DNA from: Isoetes taiwanensis
Lineage: Eukaryota > Streptophyta > Lycopodiopsida > Isoetales > Isoetaceae
NCBI GenBank assembly: GCA_021234155.1
Contig: JAJEKV010000020.1
Location: 6,930,563-6,994,562, forward strand
Direction of reading: 5' to 3'
Length of the DNA stretch: 64,000 nucleotides
Part shown: positions 43,503 to 54,249 of the stretch, in pieces
How the letters are laid out: each line of letters begins with the position of its first letter
Numbering within the stretch: position 1 is the stretch's first letter
Notes under the pieces: model-generated
The model's database searches: none
Told to the model about the DNA's origin: nothing
The model's input: only the letters and a program-made list of their open reading frames with translations
Translations under genes and position numbers: made by a program

Positions 43503-43751
43503 TCAGATAGGCGAACATGATGTGTAGAGAGGGAATATCCTATGAATTGTGCCACTATAAATCTCCTTGCGTATTGGCTCCACGCCCATAATATCATCCC
43601 CTTGGTTATAGTCGCCCTTCATTGGTTGTCCTTTATTGTCAATCTCACCAATCTCATGGCCTGCTTCATCAGTTTCATGAGGTGTCTGCACCTCTTGAGT
43701 TTCAGCAATGCCTTGATCGTCACCACTGTCATCTGATCCTGAATCTCTCAT
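43503..43751 (-). CDS. Short acidic minus-strand ORF, unidentified
   Basis: 82 codons from an ATG at 43751 (MRDSGSDDSGDDQGIAETQE), rich in Asp and Glu. The codons look purposeful, but no domain is visible. It may be the first exon of a lost gene. Confidence 0.3.
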   Translation of the reverse strand: MRDSGSDDSGDDQGIAETQEVQTPHETDEAGHEIGEIDNKGQPMKGDYNQGDDIMGVEPIRKEIYSGTIHRIFPLYTSCSPI

Positions 43752-43759
43752 ATTTTTTT

Positions 43760-44200
43760 AAATGCTTCCTGGGTTCCTTCTCCAAGAACTTATAGATAAT
43801 GTGTGTTGCACTTTTTATAGTCTCTATCCTGCCACCAATTTGCCACAAAGTATTCACTAGTTATGCATATCTAATATGATTGAAAAATATGCCTTTGCAT
43901 TCTAACGTCTTAGTGTTCCCAAAGCAGTATTGAAGACAAAACAATAGACCTGAAACAGAGTAAAACATAAAAAATGAGACCACAAATGTAAGCAAACTGA
44001 GCCAATCAGTGCCTATCCACTAAATGGTTGTTTCAAGTGTCAATTCAGCAAAGCCTATCTTGGACAAGTTGAGCTCCTCTAAATTTGGGAATGCCAGTAA
44101 AAAAAAAATTTCTTCTTCTTTTAATATACAGAAACAACTTTTCAAATTCATATTCTACAGCATTTGTTGGATTTCTAAGTTGTTGGAAAGTCCAATGCAA
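43760..44200. other. Stretch without a recognisable gene
   Basis: AT-rich, non-coding as far as can be seen. Confidence 0.35.
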
Positions 44201-44204
44201 CACA

Positions 44205-45695
44205 TGCCAGTTGGCGCCGATCAGCTCAGATGCATATTCTATTCTATTTTAAATTTTTCTATTGCAAGATGGAGATGCAGATGCGTCAAAGGCAAGTCGG
44301 CGCCGATCAGTCCAGATCCATCTATTTTAAACATTTTATTCCTCGGATGACTATTCTTCATGCATTTCACAAGTATTGTGCCACAAAGATCTATCCATTA
44401 GAACAATGAATGACATTTCCTCTCATCAATGTCATCATGCCTGCAACTAAAGCTAAGGTTCGAGACATTGCAGATGCCAAGCAGAGCCAGCCAATGAATT
44501 CTAGGCAGAGGCAATCTGATAGCCAGCTGATGGATTCTAAGCAGAGGTTCTAAGCATCCTAAGCTGATGGATAGCCAGGGGCATTGTAAGCCAGTCGGCA
44601 CCAACCATCATATAATATCAACAGTAAAATATCAACAGCATATTATTACAATAAAATATCATACGGCAAAATATCAAAAGGCAGAGGCATTCTAAGCATG
44701 GTTGGCAGATCACGCGTTAGCCCCAATTCTGTCATGCGTGATCCCTTATAAAAAAAACTAACGAGAAATCACGTAGGTTAGTTTTGCTTAAAAAAAAACA
44801 CACACAGGTGAGTTTTCCCCCTAAAAAAATATCCACGACTCTTGCTTCAGCTCCAAATCCGACCGATTTCTGGTCGCCCTGTCCCAGGTTCTATTGAGTG
44901 AGGTTCTATTGCATTGCATTTCTATATACTATTTCGAAGACCTAAGTATATGCTGCTCGCCAAAGATTCGATTTATTATGCATAAGCAATGCATGGCAGA
45001 AGAAGTTGTGCCGAAAAGAAAACCCTCTGGAAAATTTGCTTTGTTGAAATTTTTTATGTCGTTGTAGCAACTCTTGCTATCCTGGATTAGGAGGCGGCCA
45101 ATAAAACCCAAACTAATTAGGCACATCTCTAATCTAAAAGAAGATTGAAGTTCATCTTAGCATCACACAGGCCCCGGAATACAGAGTTTTTCTTTTGTTG
45201 TATTAAGCATCAAAAACTTTCCTTTCTTTATTTCAAGAACTTAGCATAAAAAAAAACTTTTGATTTCATGTGCAATTATGTTAAACACGGTTTCCCTTTG
45301 TTGCTGTATATTTGGATTCATTGTGTTCGAATTAGTAAAGAACAAGTCTTAACTTGTCAAAAATTGATTTTTTTTTTTTGGCAAAAAAATAACAAGTTAT
45401 CAACTAACTCGTTATATGTTATTTTCGTGTTAGCCATTAGCTAACTACTAACTGCTAACTCCCAACTATGATTCTAAGTTGTTGAATTTCAAGAAGGATT
45501 TACTAAAATCTATACTAAAAATGCAAGAAGGAGAAAATCTATACTAAAATGCAAGCGCCATAGACCAGTTGGCGCCCACCAACTTAAATGCATATTCTAT
45601 TCTATTTTAAATTTTTCTATTGCAAGATGTAGATGTAGATGTGTCAAAGGCAAGTTGATGTCAACCAATCCAGATCCATCTATTTTAAACTGCAT
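44205..45695. repeat. Dispersed 130-bp repeat, two copies
   Basis: 44210-44335 and 45565-45690 share CAGTTGGCGCC, ATGCATATTCTATTCTATTT, TAAATTTTTCTATTGCAAGATG, GTGTCAAAGGCAAG or GCGTCAAAGGCAAG, and CCAGATCCATCTATTTTAAAC, with scattered substitutions. The copies are 1.35 kb apart in the same orientation. The interval between them is non-coding. Confidence 0.85.
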
Positions 45696-45748
45696 GTTTT
45701 AACTCACCAGGCACCAGGCAGGCAGATTTCAGGCCAGTCAGTGCCGAC

Positions 45749-45836
45749 CACTTGTTGCTACCACAGTTCACATTTATGTTCGACCACGACCACTCGTTGC
45801 TACCACGGTTCACAGTTTTGTTCGACCACGACCACG
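45749..45836. repeat. 43-bp tandem duplication
   Basis: Two units, each GTTGCTACCACxGTTCACA followed by a short variable part and TGTTCGACCACGACCAC. Confidence 0.85.
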
Positions 45837-46250
45837 CCCATGCCTTTTTTTTCTCTCATGTAATATCCATGTTAAACCATGTTCTTAATAACCATGTTTT
45901 AATATTGCGACCATCCTTGTGCTACCATCTAAACATGAAAGGGTTGCTATAAATATCCATTAGTCCAAACATGAAAGTGTTTTTAAGTTAGCTTGCTTTC
46001 TAAGTTAGCTAACTGTTTTTGAAATACAATGTTAACTAACTTTAATTCTAACCCAAACCCCCACCAGAAGGGAGACACCCCTCAAGCCACAGCCCACACC
46101 GAGGCCCAGGCCTAGCCCACGACTAATGCCCACGCATGCCCCCAAGCTACCGATCCCAGACAGGACAAGCCCGCCCAGGAGGATCAAGCGGATGGTCCCC
46201 CACATAAGCGACTCCGACCAGACAGCCAGAACAAGAGAGAGGCCACTTCC

Positions 46251-47160
46251 ATGAGGAGAGAGGCACGGGCAAAGGCCCAATCAGCAAGATCGACCCGAGA
46301 GGAGGTTGATTGTTGTTCAGACCCAATGGCGGACCAGGCACAGACGACAGCCTTGAAAAAACTGGAGGCAGGAATCGCATGCAACAAAACCCGAATTGCA
46401 GACCTTGCAGAAGAGATCCAGTCCTCGACGCCCCACGTTCTCAGAAGACAATTGGCAGCAAAGAGACAGCGAATTGCAGAGATGGAGACCCGGCCACAGC
46501 AACTGGAAGACGGCATCCATTTGGCACACTTCGAAAGACAACAACAGAAGCAAGATCTTGTTGACCTGTGGGCTCGTGTGAACTCCCTCTCCACCATCAT
46601 AGAGACCATGGCACAAGATAGGCAGTGTGCCGATCAAGAGACAAGGGCAACCATCTCCCACCTCCAATCAGAAGTCGCGGAGGCCGCCACCACCATGCGA
46701 GGCGTGCAGACTGCCTTTGAAGCGAGTCAGTCAGAGTTGAGAGCGCTTCAGAGGAAGGCCGTCGCACGAGACCGGGAGTTGCAAGAACTTCGGGCAACCG
46801 TCGTCCAGCAAGGCAAGGGCCTTCATGCGAAAGCCCATGATCAATTACGGCGATGCACACATTAATTGGCAAGGCATTAGCAATTCCAGTAGGAGCTGAG
46901 CTCTCGACTACAAAGAGCAGAGGTTACGACAGATCCACATATCCGACAGCCTGCAAGATGCCAACCAGGCCAGCCCACCGCTGCATCACCAAGCTGCCAC
47001 GTGCCACCACCACCTCACCATAGGCCACAACCCATGCCCCGCATATCGCAAACAGCGAATGCCACAGTAGCCACCACGAGCCCGACCACCTCAGAGTTCC
47101 AGAAGCGAAGACGCAGGAGTCACAATGTGATGGTACGCGGCTTGACCGGGGAGGCAGGAG
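46251..47160 (+). pseudogene. LINE-B ORF1, N-terminal part
   Basis: A frame of 204 codons from 46251 (a second ATG at 46326 starts MADQAQTTALKKLEAG). It is open upstream to about 46190 with PHKRLRPDSQNKREA. It is strongly helical and coiled-coil-like (LRRQLAAKRQRIAEMETRPQ, LVDLWARVNSLSTIIETMAQ, SQSELRALQRKAVARDRELQ). A later frame near 47105-47160 gives KRRRRSHNVMVRGLTGEAG, the motif shared with LINE-A ORF1, where copia-2 is inserted. ORF1 proteins trimerise through such coils and bind RNA. Confidence 0.78.
47156..47160. repeat. Copia-2 target-site duplication, left
   Basis: AGGAG directly before the LTR at 47161; the same five bases follow the right LTR at 52443-52447. Confidence 0.92.
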
Positions 47161-47745
47161 TGAAAGGAATCTATAGAGGTGAGTACTTTAATTTTAATGG
47201 AGATGAATCAACAATATGATCATAAACTTCAAGACAAGTTCAATTGTAAAGCACTAGAACAAAATCTTCTTCAGTCAATGCTTCTCATTAGTGTATATTA
47301 AAACCATTGAACAAATAACTTAAGCATTGTACATTGTCTCCGAGAGCCCAAGCTCCTTATACAATGAAAACCTCGTCTTCAACTTCGATCTGGCATCCAG
47401 CTCAAATGAATTCGTCTCTGCAACCTCCTTTTATCATGGTTCCGACGGTGCAGGTGTCTGCCAGCAGCTCGGCAAGGCGTGAACAATGGTCTTACTATTT
47501 TCTTCTTCACTGTCGACTAAATATCCCACATGCACGTTTTCATTTTCGGGCTCTTCAAACAATATCCCACATGCCCATTGACATTTTTCTGACCATGCAC
47601 CATTGAATCTCAATTTTACACATACAATTTCACCTTATGAAAAAAAACACTTGCAACTCTAAGCATAATCTTCCCTTGTTGGTCTGCACATCTAGATGCT
47701 GCCACAGTCTTCAACATACCTTATAACATGACAATAACATCAACA
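47161..47745 (-). repeat. Copia-2 3' LTR (585 bp)
   Basis: Runs from TGAAAGGAATCTATAG to CAATAACATCAACA on the plus strand, with TG...CA ends. Near-identical to 51857-52442. Confidence 0.96.
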
Positions 47746-47755
47746 TTCCCCCTTC
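47746..47755 (-). other. Copia-2 polypurine tract
   Basis: GAAGGGGGAA on the minus strand next to the 3' LTR. Confidence 0.85.
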
Positions 47756-49174
47756 ATGTTATATCTGTATGTTGAATTAATCTTCTGAGTTCTGCAAATC
47801 TTCCTTCAGCTAGCACTTTTGTTAGAATGTCTGCAAGTTGTATTGTAGTGTTCACATAGGCCAATTTTGCTAGCCCTTTACTGACTGCTTCTCTTATAAA
47901 ATGCAGTTCTAACTCAATGTGCTTGGATCTCTCGTGCAAAACTGGATCCTTAGACATTGCTATACAGCTTGTACTGTCACATATAATACAGTAGCCTCAG
48001 ATTGTGGAAATCCAAATTCTATTAACAATCTTCTCTCCCAAATTAATTCTCTTACACACAAACTAGCAGCAGCATATTCTGCCTCAGCACTTGATAGAGC
48101 AATTGAACTTTGCTTTTTACACTTCCATGCTATTGGTCCACCACCTAGAAGCATCAGATAACCAGATGTGGACTTCCTAGTGTCAATGCAGCCTCCCCAA
48201 TCTGCATCACAGTATGAGCTTAGGATCATGTTATTTGTGCAGTAAGTTATCCCTACATCCATGGTGCCCTTAAGGTATCTGAGCACTCTTTTTGCTGCAC
48301 TCCAATGACCTCGTCCTGGATCATTATTGTACCTGCTTAAAATGTTAACAATGTGTGATATGTCTGGCCTTGTACAGTTGGCAACATAAGACAGACATCC
48401 TACCAATGATCTGTAAGGTGTGCCAATCATTTCTTCTCTTTCAATGTCGTCCTTAGGACACATTTGCTCTGAGATTTTATACCCTGGTACAACAGGTGTT
48501 TTACAACTGTTACATTGCTCCATCTTAAATTTTTTCAACATGCTCTCAATTTGACCCCTTTGAGTGAGAACTATAGTTTTATTTGCTCGATTCCTTCTTA
48601 CTTCAACACCTAAGAATTTCTGTAATTCTCCAAGATCTGTCATTTTAAACCTTCTATTCAGAATGTTCTTGCACTGATCCAAACACTTTTTTCCTTTTGC
48701 TATCATAATGTTGTCATCAACATAAAGTGCAATAATGCACCATTCACTTCCTGCTACAAATTTATAGATGTTTCCATCATTTTTAAATTTACTGAACCCT
48801 TGCTCAATCAGATAAGAGTCCATGCATTTATACCACTCTCGAGGTGATTGCTTGAGCCCATAAACTGCTCTTTTTAATTTCCAAACTTTATCTTCTCCTT
48901 CTTCAAAACCAGGAGGTTGTCTCATATATATTTCTTCTTCAAGTTTAGCATTCAAAAAAGCAGTATTAACATCCATGTGATGTATTTCAAGGTCACAAGC
49001 ATTGGCTATGGACAGCAACATTCTAATGCTATTCATTTTGACAAGTGGTGAGAAAGTCTCCTCATAATCCTGGCCCTTTTTTTGTGAAAACCCTTGAGCA
49101 ACCAATCTGGCCTTATATTTTGGAGTTTTTCCATCAGGGCCAGTTTTCAGTTTAAATAGCCACTTGTTTCCCAC
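47754..49174 (-). pseudogene. Copia-2 reverse transcriptase/RNase H
   Basis: The main frame (49174-47960) begins GNKWLFKLKTGPDGKTPKY and includes FSPLVKMNSIRMLLSI, HHMDVNTAFLNAKLEEEIYM, VYGLKQSPREWY and the catalytic box IIALYVDDNIMI. RNase H follows with SYCDADWGGCIDTRKSTSGY and SSAEAEYAAASL. Near 47960 the frame breaks. The RNase H end continues at 47957-47754 with SKDPVLHERSKHIELELHFI and QLADILTKVL. All catalytic residues of RT are present; one frameshift near the end would truncate RNase H. Confidence 0.94.
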
Positions 49175-49218
49175 TATGTTTTGCCCTTCTGGTATATCTA
49201 CTAATTCAAAAGTCCCTG

Positions 49219-49698
49219 TTATGATGCTAACTCATCATTCATTGCCTTTATCCATTCAGCCTTGTTAGCTTTAGTCAGAGCCTCATTATAGGTCTTGGGT
49301 ACATTAGTATCCAAATGCATCAAGATTTCAAATAAATCATGAATATCACCTTCATTCTCGTGAAGTCTTTTACTCCTCCCAAGTTCATCTCGTCCATGAT
49401 GAGTTGTATCTATCTGCAAGCCTCCCTGCAACCTTTGAACTTCAGTTTGTCTCTTTTTCCTTGTATGTTTGGCACTTGTAACCTCCTCATCTTGAACTGG
49501 CACAGCATTATCCTTACTTGCATCATCATCCAGGTTAGCAATGTTTTTAATTGACATATCTTCTTCTGCTTCAGATTTTGTGTCAGAATCAAAGTATTTA
49601 GGCTGCTCCTTCTCTTGAATAATCTTGACTTTATCCCTTGCATTTTCTTCTGTAATCTCAGATGATTTGCATTCCAGATCTGCATCTTGTACATTCAC
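49219..49698 (-). pseudogene. Copia-2 integrase-RT linker
   Basis: An acidic linker frame (SDTKSEAEEDMSIKN, DDDASKDNAVPVQDEE) followed by the start of RT, with YNEALTKANKAEWIKAMNDE. Frameshifts near 49705 and 49210 separate it from integrase and from RT. The corresponding acidic linker of copia-1 is at 14240-14400. Confidence 0.85.
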
Positions 49699-49706
49699 CT
49701 TTGGTA

Positions 49707-50684
49707 TTACCTATAGAATTGATCTTCGTCAAATATAACATCTCGGCTTATTACTATTTTCCTTTTATGTGGATCATATAGCCTATAAGCCTTTGATTGA
49801 TTATCATAACCAACCATGTAAGTTATTAGTGACTTGTCATCAAGTTTTTTCCTGAGTTCATCAGGTATGTGCACAAAAGCTAAGCATCCATATGCCTTCA
49901 AATCTTCATAATGAGGTAATTTTCCAGACCACATCATTTCTGGAATTGTACCTTGTGTGGCTAATGATGGCAACATATTTTGAACATGAACAGCAGCTCT
50001 AACAGCTTCATCCCAAAGAAAATCGGGTAATCCTGAAAATTTTAGCATGCTTCTGACTGCATTTAAAATTGTTCTATTCTTTCTTTCTGCAGTTCCATTC
50101 TGTTGAGGAGAGTACCTGCATGTGAGCTGTCTTTTGATTCCTCTCTTCCTACAATAGAGTTTGAATTCATCAGATATGAACTCTCCCCCTCTATCTGACC
50201 TCAAACACTTGATTTTTCTCCATGTTTCAGTTTCAACTTCATTAACAAACTGTTTAAATATTTCCAGAGCTGCATCTTTTGTCTTAATACAATAGACAAA
50301 TGTCTTCCTACTGAAATCATCAATAAGAGTCATGAAATATCTTTTACCTGATAAGCTTGTCACATTTAGTGGCCCACATAGATCTGTGTGGATCAGATAT
50401 AACAACCCTTTGGCTCTTTTGAGAGATTTTTTAAAAGGTAATCTGCAATGCTTTCCCAATATGCACCCTGCACATTTTAGTTCTTCAGCCTCTTTGCTAA
50501 CATTTATCATTCCCTTTTTTGCCAACAATTCAATGGCTCTGGAATTCACATGACACATTCTATGATGCCATTTTTTAAAGGTTGGATGTCCAATAAAATT
50601 AATACTGGGCAGGATGTGATCATTGCATAAACCAAATAAATTGCCAACACGTTTTCCCAAGAACATTACTTTATTATTGAGCAA
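49707..50684 (-). pseudogene. Copia-2 integrase
   Basis: The frame begins just after the protease deletion, in the KVMFLGKRVGNLFGL segment. It carries an HHCC head (KWHHRMCHVNSRAIELL, CAGCILGKHC) and a DDE core: HTDLCGPLN (Asp), CLRSDRGGEFIS (Asp) and SPQQNGTAERKNRTI (Glu). The C-terminal part includes LKAYGCLAFVHIPDELRKK and ends DEDQFYR. Integrase inserts the cDNA into chromosomes. The domain itself is unbroken. Confidence 0.93.
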
Positions 50685-51829
50685 AACTTTACAATGTTAT
50701 TGGGACTTGCAGCTACTGTTTTTTCAGCTCCAGAATCTATTATCATAACATCATTATCAATGTTATTTCTAATAATAGAATGCATTTCAGGGAGACTTAC
50801 CTCAGCATCTTCATCAAGCTCATTTTCTTCACTTTGTTTGTCTTCAGTAAGATTAATCGTGGGATTCTTCCTTGGTGCTGCTCTCCTGCTGTCATATCCC
50901 TTTTTGGAACCAGAACTTTTATCCTTGCCTTTGCCTTTTGCATTTTTCGGACTTGGGCAGCTTGAAGCCATATGACCCTTGCCTTCACAATTGTAACGTA
51001 TTATCTCTCTTCCAGTCCTTGGGCAGTCAGCCTTAAGATGGCCATAACTATCACAATTATAGCATGGCCCTATCTTCTTTTTTTCCTTATTCTTTTTATA
51101 TTTTCCAGTGTACAATACCTCTGTATTCTCATCATCATCTTCATGCAATTTACTCTGCTCAAATTCAGTCCTTACCATCCTAATGGCATGTTCCTTCGAT
51201 TTTGCAACATTCCTTAACAAGGTAGCAAGATGAGTGTTGTGTAATACTGCTCGCGATATGGCCAGTAATTGATATACTTTATTGAGAATAACTCCAACAT
51301 CTTCTAAGTCTGCTATAATGGAATCAAACTTCTCAAAAAACTCAGTTATATTATCTTTTTCATGCAGTTTTAACCTTCTCAACTGTTTCTCCAAAACATC
51401 TATCTGAGAGGATGTTTTAGCTTCATATTCTTTAATTAAATACATCCACATTTCCCTTGGGGTCATTCCCCTCAACTTCAACTTAATCACATATCCTACC
51501 TTGCAACTGATGATTGCTTGTGCTTCCATGATTTTCAGCTTTTCATCCTCTCCACTTGCTGTTACAATGGAGGGACCAGCAGGTGCACTTTCAGCAGTTG
51601 CCCTTAGAGTAGAACCTTCAGCACTTGAGCTGGCACTAGTTCCCCCTTGACTAGCTGTCCCTGCACTCACAGTTACAGGAGGGCTTCCAGAAGCATTTGG
51701 ATCAACTAAATACCACAATTTTTCAAATTCCAATACTTCCCTAATACTTTGCTTCCAAATTTGAAAGCCACCATCTCCTTTGAATACCTCTATAGAATTC
51801 AGCAGGTTTGCACCAAATCTGGTAGCCAT
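50666..51829 (-). pseudogene. Copia-2 Gag with start of protease
   Basis: Starts at the ATG at 51829 (MATRFGANLLNSIEVF). Gag core has LEKQLRRLKLHEKDNITEFF. The zinc knuckles are CYNCDSYGHLKADC (intact) and YNCEGKGHMASSC, whose first Cys has become Tyr. The protease begins VMIIDSGAEKTVA and is then lost: about 75 codons present in copia-1 between DSGA and the LGKRVGNLFG segment are missing, and the frame ends at 50666. The Gag part is open. This copy could not process its own polyprotein. Confidence 0.92.
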
Positions 51830-51842
51830 TATACTCCAACCA

Positions 51843-51855
51843 GGCTCTGATACCA
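51843..51855 (-). other. Copia-2 primer binding site
   Basis: TGGTATCAGAGCC on the minus strand, one base after the 5' LTR; matches the initiator Met-tRNA 3' end. Confidence 0.93.
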
Positions 51856-51856
51856 A

Positions 51857-52442
51857 TGAAAGGAATCTATAGAGGTGAGTACTTTAATTTTAATGGAGAT
51901 GAATCAACAATATGATCATAAACTTCAAGACAAGTTCAATTGTAAAGCACTAGAACAAAATCTTCTTCAATCAATGCTTCTCATTAGTGTATATTAAAAC
52001 CATTGAACAAATAACTTAAGCATTGTACATTGTCTCCAAGAGCCCAAGCTCCTTATACAATGAAAACCTCGTCTTCAACTTCGATCCGGCATCCAGCTCA
52101 AATGAATTCGTCTCTGCAGCCTCCTTTTATCATGGTTCTGACGGTGCAGGTGTGTGCCAGCAGCTCGGCAAGGCGTGAACAACGGTCTTACTATTTTCTT
52201 CTTCACTGCCGACTAAATATCCCACATGCACGTTTTCATTTTCGGGCTCTTCAAACAATATCCCACATGCCCATTTGACATTTTTCTGACCATGCACCAT
52301 TGAAACTCAATTTTACACATATAATTTCACCTTATGAAAAAAAACACTTGCAACTCTAAGCATAATCTTCCCTTGTTGATCTGCACATCTAGATGCTGCC
52401 ACAGTCTTCAACATACCTTATAACATGACAATAACATCAACA
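51857..52442 (-). repeat. Copia-2 5' LTR (586 bp)
   Basis: Second LTR copy, TGAAAGGAAT to ACATCAACA on the plus strand, followed by target duplication AGGAG at 52443-52447. Confidence 0.96.
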
Positions 52443-52950
52443 AGGAGAACACCTCATCAACCGACTCTAGATATAGATCCTGGCCTGGATGACATTCCAC
52501 ACGCCCGTACACATTGCTAGGCGACACGCCATGGGGCTCAGCGTCCTGAATGTCCCCGGGTAGTCATCTTCACAGTCAGGGATGCATAAGAGGGAGCAGC
52601 CATCTTGCGCCAAGGGAGGCAGTTGAAGGGGACTGCCCTGTACGTAGACCGGGATCTGACTCCGGTACAGCAGGAGGACCGCAGACATGAGTTGGAGAAA
52701 GTCAAGAATGTCCGCAAACGGGGAGGCATAGCAGGGCTGGTCCGGGGAAGGATGCAGATCTTCAGGCCACCTAATGCTGATGCCGGCGCCTCAAATGCTC
52801 GAGGCCCTTTTGCCATGACCCCATCTGCACATCCTACTACAATGGCCTCACCTATCACTGCCAACATGCCAAATGCTGCCTCCACCTCCACCACCACCCC
52901 TTGTGCTGCCACTGCCAAACCTACTGCTGCAGCTCCTGCCAGCAAATAGG
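52443..52950 (+). pseudogene. LINE-B ORF1, C-terminal part
   Basis: The reading continues from the ORF1 motif across the copia-2 site with GEHLINRLD. It then gives LKGTALYVDRDLTPVQQEDR and RRHELEKVKNVRKRGG in one open frame (52605-52949), ending in a low-complexity Ala/Thr/Pro tail (STSTTTPCAATAKPTAAAPA) with a TAG at 52947. ORF2 starts a few bases later. The segment with basic helices probably binds RNA. A stop near 52520 breaks the first part. Confidence 0.8.
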
Positions 52951-52952
52951 GA

Positions 52953-54249
52953 TTGTGCCTGCGCATGGTCTCTTGGAATTGTCGGGGCTTCCCATGGCAG
53001 AAGGGAGTCAGTCTCAACTCATTTGCCGCCGATATAGACCTCATCTTCCTCATGGAAACATGGGAGCATGCTGGACATAGACTACTCGACTTGCCAGAAT
53101 ACCATCGCTACTCTATCTTCAATGAATGCACAGGAAAGCGGGGACATGGAGGGGTCGCCTGCTACTACCGGACGACCCTGGCACAATTAGTTTTCCTGTG
53201 TAAGATAGACAAACATAACAGATACCTGTGGGTGCGCTTGCAAAATTGCAGTGGTAGCCCTCTCCTTGTGGCAGCCTGCTACTTATGTCGATCTATACGA
53301 TGACATACAACAGCACAAGCAGGAGGGTAGGGCCATGCTCGTTGGAGACTTCAATGCTCGCACTGGCACGGAACAGCCGATGAGATTTGATCCTCTGATA
53401 GATGATGTGTTGCAGCTGAGCCCTTCAGAAGGAGCTTGGCCACGGGCATCAGCTGACATTCAGGTCTCGCGCTATGGGAGATAGCTATTGTTGCTCTGCA
53501 GTATCTTTGGCCTAGTAATTTGCAATGGGCTAGTACAGTGGCCATCCTCCAGCCAGCACACTTGCACACAGGAGAAACAGGGAGATGGGTCCAGCGTGGT
53601 AGACTATGTTTTGGTGACCGAGCAGGACATGCACCTCGTCAAATATTTTCAAGTGGGAACATCTGATAGGGATGAGGAGGTAGACTCAGACCAACTGCCG
53701 CTCTACTTGCAGCTGGCTTGGCAGGTTGCCTCAGATGCCTATCCACCACCTCCTCGTATGCCCCAGCTTAGACTGGACTATGAGCGCGCTCCTACTTACT
53801 CCCAGATGCTTATGGAGGATCTGGCAAGCATCTCACGATGCTCAACGCTGGAGCAGCAGGCAGGCATGCTCATTGACGTCCTCGGGGCTGCTGCAGAGAG
53901 GTGTTTTGGGAGAAGTCGCCCCCGGCAAACCTCAAGAGCTACGGCTTTCCTCGTAACTGGTGGTTCGATATTGAGTGCAAAGAATGCAAACAATGACTCC
54001 GCCAAGTCACAGACCCTGCTCTATGCTTGGACGCAGTCAAACAATACCGCACTTTCCTCAAGGCTAGAAAGGCCAGGTACATTGCGGCCCATCAACAGAA
54101 AATGTTCTTCCTCCTGGAACATCATCCGAGGACCACCTAGCAGAGAGTGCTCAGGAGGCCAGTACCGCCCACTGGAAACATCGGTCCAGACCAGTGGGGG
54201 GAATACCTACAGCAGCTCTACAATCCTGAGGCTGCACGGGCAGGATTAG
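52953..54249 (+). pseudogene. LINE-B ORF2: endonuclease and linker
   Basis: The endonuclease begins MVSWNCRGFPWQKG, continues IDLIFLMETWEHAGHRLLDL (catalytic Glu) and GHGGVACYYRTTLAQL. After a frameshift near 53290 comes AMLVGDFNARTGTE (catalytic Asp/Asn). After a stop near 53483 the frame 53488-54249 gives GLVICNGLVQWPSS, SSVVDYVLVTEQDM and a degenerate SDxxPLYLQL ending. The start is three bases after the ORF1 stop. Two lesions interrupt it. Confidence 0.88.

Larger units (their letters stand above)
47161..52442 (-). mobile_element. Copia-2, Ty1/copia LTR retrotransposon
   Basis: A 5.3-kb minus-strand element with LTRs, Met primer site, polypurine tract and 5-bp target duplication AGGAG. 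It is clearly related to copia-1 (shared MxTRFGANLLNS-type gag start, two zinc knuckles, same domain order), but the LTRs are different sequences. LTRs differ by about eleven substitutions and one 1-base indel by eye over 585 bases, about 2 percent, so it is somewhat older than copia-1. Pol is broken at about five places, including a deletion that removes most of the protease. Confidence 0.96.

Noticed and set aside
46032-46872. Minus-strand ORFs opposite LINE-B ORF1
   Set aside because: They are antisense shadows of the coiled-coil ORF1 on the plus strand.
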